A stretch of 9,630 nucleotides of DNA from an uncultured Treponema sp. (GTDB lineage: Bacteria > Spirochaetota > Spirochaetia > Treponematales > Treponemataceae), in contig CALBXN010000109.1 of assembly GCA_937890485.1 (NCBI GenBank), positions 1-9,630 of the forward strand, written 5' to 3'. The notes beneath the pieces are model-generated. The model was not told the DNA's origin. It searched no databases and saw only the letters and a list, made by a program, of their open reading frames with translations. The position numbers and the translations under genes are program-made. Below are positions 6,001 to 9,630 of the stretch, piece by piece. Position 1 is the first letter of the stretch. Every line of letters begins with the position of its first letter.

Positions 6001-9000
6001 GAAAGTGCTTCTGTTTGCATGGCTAATTGTGCCATTACAATATCTTCTGCATTTGCTACACCCATATTCTGAAGCATAGAGATTGTTAAATCTTTATTTT
6101 CTTCAGTTAATCCACTTAGGATGCCTTTACTATCAATAAACGCACTAACCAAATCATTGAATGCACCCTGACATGCATCAATATCAGTAGGAGATGATGA
6201 TACAGTTTCTATGAATTTTTCGTATTCAGGTGTGATTTCGCTGAATGCTTCGCTGAATTTGGATGTGTCAAGTTTTGTGAAGTCGAATGTATCACCGTCT
6301 AAAACGTCAGCGTAGATATCATCTAAAACATCAAAGCCGTCTGCCATTGAATTGATGGTGTCAATCATTTGGGTTTTGGTGAATTTGGTTGATTCTTCAA
6401 CCTTGCCCATAGTGTCAGTTACAGTATCAGCATAATTTGAAATGTCTGCACCAGCTTGTGCAAATAAATCTTCTGTAATAGAAGCATATTTACCCCAAGT
6501 TTCTGAATTTCCTTCAATCTTTGCTTTTACATCATCAAGATTTTTCTTTGCTTCTTCTACGTTTTTACCAGTAACTAATGCTTCATTGTAAGCTTCTACC
6601 GCATTTAACGCTTCATTATAAGTTGCAGATAAATCATCATCTGTTACCAATTCAGCCATTAGTGCTTGATTGTAGATTTCGCCGTACTTGTCTACAACTG
6701 ACTTTGCATTATTTAAGGCACCTGACGATACTTCAAATACACTATCAAACAGCTTTTCGTTACCTAAATCTTTTGCTTTATTACGTAAATCTGTTTCAAA
6801 ATTATTAAGTGTTTCGTATGCTGTTTGCGCATCTGCTTTTAATACAATCTGTACCGCACCAGTTGCATCGTCAGAAATTAAGCGCATACCCTCATCAGTG
6901 TAAGAATCAACAATTTCCTGTAACGCTTTACCGTCAGGTGTATCAACTGATAGTGTTGGAGCAGATAATACATAATCTTGCTCTTTCTCCATCTTTGCAG
7001 TAGCTGTTGAAATGCCTTTGCGGTTTACGTTCAGAAATTTGTTGGCTTCTTCCTTATTTAAGGCACGAATTGCTTCAATCTGTTTCTCGTATTCACCAGT
7101 TACAAGATTGATTGCCTTTGCTTCTTCTCCGAATTTAGAGTTTAGCTCTGTCTGAAGGTCTAATAACTGCTGTTTTACTGAAGCGGTCTGTTCCTCATTG
7201 CCTTTTGCATCTTGAAGTGCTTTCTGTAAATCTTGGTAACGAGATATGTAATCATCAATGGATGAGGTTGATTCTTTATAAGCATTTGCTGATTCTGCTG
7301 TTGCTTGGCGTACTTCTTCTAGGTGGTTTTTGTATGTGCTTACAGCCATACTAACAGCAGAAATTGCAGTTGCGATCACGAACAAAGGATTTGCTTTCAA
7401 AACAGAAATGAAGCCTTGCATAGCTGTTTTTGCTGAAGTTGTACTTGCCGTAAGACCTGTCTGTGCTTGTGTCACACCATATGTCTGTAGCTTTAATTTT
7501 GCTTTTTCTCTACTAAGACCTCTGGCAACAAGCAAATCTTCCTTTTGAGTAATCGACAACGCATCAGTTGACATAATCAAACGCATTTGGCTTTCAGAAA
7601 GATTGTTTGTCAGCAATAATAGCCTATCAAAATCAGCACTAGAAATATTTGTTTGCTTAACCATATTCAATGCATTTTGAAATTGATTCAGATTAATATA
7701 TGCATCATGAATGCCAGTTTTTATGGTAAGGAAAGCCTTAATTCCACCGCTAACTGCTAACCCTGTCATAACTCCTTTGAGCGCATTAGTCTGGTTGATA
7801 AAATTCACTAATGCTGTAGTAGCATTTAAAATATCCCCATACACTTCTTCGAGGTCAGAATTATATATCATGGATTCAAATGATGCCTGTAAAGTGTTTT
7901 CTTTAGCCTCCAGACTTGTCATATAAGATGAGTTAAACTTGTCTACTGCTGTCCCAGCGGATGTAGCTGCCACTTCTGTTAGTTCCAGAACTTTGTTATA
8001 TCCTTCCATGAGGGCAATGAAACGGTTCTGTTGTCTTGTGCCGGCTGCAACCTTGATTAAAGCATTCTGCTGTACAGATGTCAGCGAATCCCATTTACCA
8101 GTCATTTCTCCAAGAACATCTTCAAATGTTCTAAATTCACCTTGACTATTTCGTAATTCAAGCCCACAAGATTTGAGCACTGATTCATAATTTGAAATAT
8201 CATCTCCATCATCAGCAAGATACTTTCCGATTGTAATATCACGATATCTTGATAACATCGTGTTAGCAAACGTACCTACTGTTTCTGCACTCATCATTGT
8301 CTTATCCTGAACTGTACCCAGAATTGCAATCAATTTGTTAAATGATAATCCAGCAGAGTGAGCAGAAGATGCACTGTATTTTAGCCCTGTACTTAAATCT
8401 CCTGCGCTTGTAGCAGCTTTCATATCAATCGCCACCATAGCATCCAACGCCCTATCAACTTCTTCAATTGACATTTCATATCCATTCATGGTTGCCAATA
8501 AATCCTCGGTAGCAGTTGCAGATTCGATATCACCTAATTTTGACAGCATGATTGAATCCTTAATAAGTGCCTGTGATTCTTCTAATGTTTTTCCAGCCCT
8601 TAAGTAATCGTTAGCCGCATCACTGATATTTTGTGTTGTCGAAGAAAGCTCTTTTGCGTAACTGTTATAATCTTTCATCAATCCACGAACTGATTCCCTA
8701 CTCATGTCTGTGGCAATCATAAGGTCTGTTTCTGCCTTATTCAATTCTTTTATAGAATCTTTTGCTTTGTCTGCTGCTGTATCAATACCCCGTAACACCG
8801 CCAAATATCCTGTCATTGCAAGTTTTCCAGAAGAAAACGTGTCACTTATAACATTTTTCATTTTTCCAAATATTGATGTGGATTTAGCACCAGTGCTGTT
8901 CATTGCATGCAACTTATGCACCATATCATCTGCACCATCACCATTCACATCAATATTGATTTTACGTTTTTCTTTGCCTATCTTATTTAATTGTTTATCT

Positions 9001-9047
9001 AGTTCATCCCTATCAAGCCAAGGAATGATTCTTATACGTTTTGCCAT
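3057..9047 (-). CDS. Phage tail tape measure protein, TP901 family
   Basis: At 1996 aa this is the scaffold that fills the tail tube during assembly, sets tail length and takes part in DNA ejection. The TP901/PhageMin_Tail core spans about 105-345, including SKLGDIESATATEDLLAT (169-186) and the Ala/Ser/Gly-rich stretch that ends in the SAETVGTFANTMLSRYRD segment (253-270). Hydrophobic segments near 424-441 and 549-571 (NPLFVIATAISAVSMAV) are the membrane-prone parts typical of these proteins. Most of the rest is charged coiled coil, densest in the second half, and the C-terminus is a short beta-like region ending in RRYKYYHR. The ATG at 9047 has GGAGG at 9054-9058, six bases upstream. No frameshift or stop interrupts it. 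The length fits a long non-contractile siphovirus tail. An intrinsic terminator lies just upstream. The usual tail assembly chaperone pair is not directly upstream. Confidence 0.96.
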   Translation of the reverse strand: MAKRIRIIPWLDRDELDKQLNKIGKEKRKINIDVNGDGADDMVHKLHAMNSTGAKSTSIFGKMKNVISDTFSSGKLAMTGYLAVLRGIDTAADKAKDSIKELNKAETDLMIATDMSRESVRGLMKDYNSYAKELSSTTQNISDAANDYLRAGKTLEESQALIKDSIMLSKLGDIESATATEDLLATMNGYEMSIEEVDRALDAMVAIDMKAATSAGDLSTGLKYSASSAHSAGLSFNKLIAILGTVQDKTMMSAETVGTFANTMLSRYRDITIGKYLADDGDDISNYESVLKSCGLELRNSQGEFRTFEDVLGEMTGKWDSLTSVQQNALIKVAAGTRQQNRFIALMEGYNKVLELTEVAATSAGTAVDKFNSSYMTSLEAKENTLQASFESMIYNSDLEEVYGDILNATTALVNFINQTNALKGVMTGLAVSGGIKAFLTIKTGIHDAYINLNQFQNALNMVKQTNISSADFDRLLLLTNNLSESQMRLIMSTDALSITQKEDLLVARGLSREKAKLKLQTYGVTQAQTGLTASTTSAKTAMQGFISVLKANPLFVIATAISAVSMAVSTYKNHLEEVRQATAESANAYKESTSSIDDYISRYQDLQKALQDAKGNEEQTASVKQQLLDLQTELNSKFGEEAKAINLVTGEYEKQIEAIRALNKEEANKFLNVNRKGISTATAKMEKEQDYVLSAPTLSVDTPDGKALQEIVDSYTDEGMRLISDDATGAVQIVLKADAQTAYETLNNFETDLRNKAKDLGNEKLFDSVFEVSSGALNNAKSVVDKYGEIYNQALMAELVTDDDLSATYNEALNAVEAYNEALVTGKNVEEAKKNLDDVKAKIEGNSETWGKYASITEDLFAQAGADISNYADTVTDTMGKVEESTKFTKTQMIDTINSMADGFDVLDDIYADVLDGDTFDFTKLDTSKFSEAFSEITPEYEKFIETVSSSPTDIDACQGAFNDLVSAFIDSKGILSGLTEENKDLTISMLQNMGVANAEDIVMAQLAMQTEALSLQKQFATEKGYELTEATYEEINGFLATVPASDEARFALAQLAIAKIDCNNASIDSSSDIENLLAIAKTAGFTSEQLLKLESIKSRWQHQMDIGNTGGAELLESQYRKTLSEVQSDIANFNPVVNVKSKVTPKYSGGKSTADAIEKANKSASDSAKDAAEKAKDEYNKFYDFMEIRNERLNDSFELLEKGIENVVGAFAKNNLIDAQLGNIEESINNNTDALAMYKKQAENVLSTIDNPELRDKIVNGAVELTDIQGENADVVKSAIEAYQNWSGKIQDCQIKLAELQKELENLELAKFTNIVDDFNDIFDLREDGKDLIEKQIDLIRESGNFVGKSYYQTLIEQSGKQLVLLEEEKAKLVKQINESLSSGRVQVGSEAWVSMLDHIQEVEESILDVKTNIEELDTELLNLHYEVFEKVQENFDNIGSELDNLADLFDDELEIKVSDGNGNWTDEALGQLGLLAQNLELSKYRVTEYGKEIEKLSQDYLDGKYTLLEYQQKLAELSQEQWNCVESVESLEDAIIDLNQTRIDEEIETIEDEIDAYEKLIDSKLKALDAEKDLHDYRKSIAEQSKSISDLEKQRAALENDNSQVATAKKKLLDAQIADEKSKLEEMEYKHSIEEFQKSLEQQLQDYTDARNAEIEALRLSLENRELLISQSFENVKANASTVGEQIALIAQEHGIVASNAIISPWTQGENAIASYGEVLSVQSSAFIGNIMGVENEVYNLQNEANVASVALSNMFATRADNLVGQLQASWYAEDNLNYATGILQQSLVNTLERGYNIGGITSALGGIQSGLNGVADAANRATKALQEMMQQQDDANNTTVQTFISHRNAPSTGMANNKHVMAAFAKGGIIKKDNNPLTPIAKSLGEDTVIVGKEGERVLTQKQNDLFETMVKNLEKNGNNFQWNIPNLVVPNNIPLLEKVNRPNVTINYDSMLHVDNFTDAPHLIGAIKKTSKEVTEGVLKDIDRRYKYYHR

Positions 9048-9075
9048 ATATCGCCTCCAAATATTTTTTTCATTG

Positions 9076-9100
9076 AAAAAGGAGCATTTATCATGCTCCC
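9076..9100 (-). terminator. Intrinsic terminator/attenuator between the gp10-like gene and the tape measure gene
   Basis: On the minus strand GGAGCAT (9099-9093) and ATGCTCC (9087-9081) form a perfect seven-pair stem with a five-base loop, followed by UUUUUC (9080-9075). The hairpin starts two bases after the stop codon at 9101-9103. Only about 28 bases remain before the tape measure start, with the ribosome binding site in between and no convincing promoter. The tape measure gene therefore probably depends on read-through, which makes this an attenuator in practice. Confidence 0.8.
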
Positions 9101-9562
9101 TTACTTAACTGTCCATTTTCTTTTATTCAAACCTTTTGCCAATGCATCTTCAACATCATCTGTTCTTTCGATTTCTTCTATCGTATTGTCAAGAAATGGT
9201 CTTGGTTGATTAAATTCCCCGGGATAATCATAAAAATATCCCGATGTGCTATTACCGTCATTAATTAATTCCGTTAAGCCTATCCCTCTATTCCATGTAC
9301 CATAGCCACTTGCAAAAGGAGTAATGTTTTCTACTTCCAGTTCCATGTTTTGAACTGTTCCTACAATGTTATCTGGGTCATTAATACCGCCAGAATCTCT
9401 ACGCTCATATATCTTCGGTTTGTAAACATCAAAAACATCATCTTCAACGTGTCGCAGTTCAATTTCTTTGACCTCATCCAACACTTCATGCATCAAAGTA
9501 TCTTCTATGTCGGCTTCTAAGGATTTCAATAATTCTTCGACATCATCATATAAATCTTTCAC
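9101..9562 (-). CDS. HK97 gp10-like / minor phage structural protein
   Basis: The product is 153 aa and soluble, with no signal peptide or membrane segment. An acidic N-terminal helix (about 1-40) is followed by VYKPKIYERR (46-55), a segment with NDPDNIVGTV (61-70), ELINDG (98-103) and QPRPFLDNTIEEI (119-131). The 'Tyr-x-Arg-Arg ... Glu-x-Gly/Asp-Gly ... PRPF' order is characteristic of HK97 gp10-like neck or tail-completion proteins, which link head and tail. That assignment is from motif memory rather than alignment. GTG (9562) is chosen as start because GAGG at 9570-9573 lies seven bases upstream and no ATG is better placed. The upstream gene stops two bases before this start, so the two are co-translated. 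A terminator follows at once. Confidence 0.7.
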   Translation of the reverse strand: MKDLYDDVEELLKSLEADIEDTLMHEVLDEVKEIELRHVEDDVFDVYKPKIYERRDSGGINDPDNIVGTVQNMELEVENITPFASGYGTWNRGIGLTELINDGNSTSGYFYDYPGEFNQPRPFLDNTIEEIERTDDVEDALAKGLNKRKWTVK

Positions 9563-9564
9563 TA

Positions 9565-9630
9565 CTAAACCTCATATATGTAATCGCTTTTTCTTCCCAT
9601 ATCTAGGCATTTCTTGTAAATCTTACTCAA
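9565..9630 (-). CDS. C-terminal end of an upstream phage structural-operon gene (partial)
   Basis: The minus strand is open from the window edge to TAG at 9565-9567 and encodes 21 residues containing KIYKKCLDMGRKSDYIYEV. The other two frames carry early stops. The ribosome binding site of the next gene (GAGG, 9570-9573) lies within its last codons and only two bases separate its stop from the next start, a pattern typical of phage operons. Too little is visible to name the product. Confidence 0.5.
   Translation of the reverse strand: MSKIYKKCLDMGRKSDYIYEV

Noticed and set aside
8925..8951. DVNGDGADD near residue 33 of the tape measure protein, similar to an EF-hand/dockerin calcium loop
   Set aside because: The acidic residue at loop position 12 is missing and there is no paired loop, so calcium binding is not supported.
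9032..9073. A 13-codon minus-strand frame (MKKIFGGDIWQNV) overlapping the tape measure start, considered as a leader peptide
   Set aside because: It has no ribosome binding site, and its position after rather than before the hairpin does not fit an attenuation leader.
3196..9108. Numerous plus-strand frames and one minus-strand frame (3746-3949) inside the tape measure gene
   Set aside because: They are shadows of the 1996-codon gene, with no independent ribosome binding sites or recognisable domains.
9594..9612. Alternative small frame starting MPRYGKKKRLHI at the right edge
   Set aside because: It is only 12 codons without a ribosome binding site; the competing frame is open to the window edge and fits the operon spacing better.
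1..9630. CRISPR arrays, tRNA or rRNA genes, insertion sequences, riboswitches
   Set aside because: I saw no spaced direct repeats, cloverleaf-like segments, transposase genes or recognisable aptamer motifs on either strand.

Overview
The window looks like one end of a prophage, or a related element using phage tail genes, in a low-GC Gram-positive bacterium. Clostridia such as Lachnospiraceae fit best. The grounds are AT-rich DNA, strong purine-rich ribosome binding sites, GTG and TTG starts, a large serine recombinase as integrase, and a TP901-type tape measure protein. Every gene I can support lies on the minus strand, so transcription runs from high to low coordinates.

Layout in the direction of transcription: (1) 9630-9101 holds the last 21 codons of an unidentified gene, then a 153-aa HK97 gp10-like/minor structural protein. 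(2) An intrinsic terminator or attenuator (9100-9076) sits directly after it. (3) 9047-3057 is one 1996-codon gene for the tail tape measure protein, which fills 62% of the window. (4) 3056-2813 is a non-coding gap with a hairpin after the tape measure stop and a candidate promoter. (5) 2799-2007 is a two-gene cargo unit: a 43-aa protein, then a three-TM membrane protein with a soluble C-terminal domain resembling DUF6338. (6) Two intrinsic terminators follow (2008-1984 and 1946-1917). (7) 1851-1747 is a 34-codon TTG-start gene that was too short for routine ORF calling. (8) 1740-1692 is a candidate promoter with an overlapping perfect inverted repeat. (9) 1658-72 encodes the 528-aa large serine recombinase. 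(10) The last ~55 bases (1-~55) are richer in GC and read like host coding sequence, so the element's edge is probably just past the recombinase stop.

The genes fall into three transcription units. The structural unit stops or attenuates at 9076-9100 and continues through the tape measure gene. The cargo pair has its own candidate promoter and a tandem terminator, as expected for genes expressed from a silent prophage. The integration unit (34-aa protein plus recombinase) lies beyond those terminators.

I see no dramatic new enzyme system. The most interesting points are the insulated membrane-protein cassette with an anomalous start codon, the attenuator in front of the tape measure gene, the operator-like repeat on the recombinase promoter, and the unusual gene order, in which no distal tail, lysis or fibre genes follow the tape measure gene.
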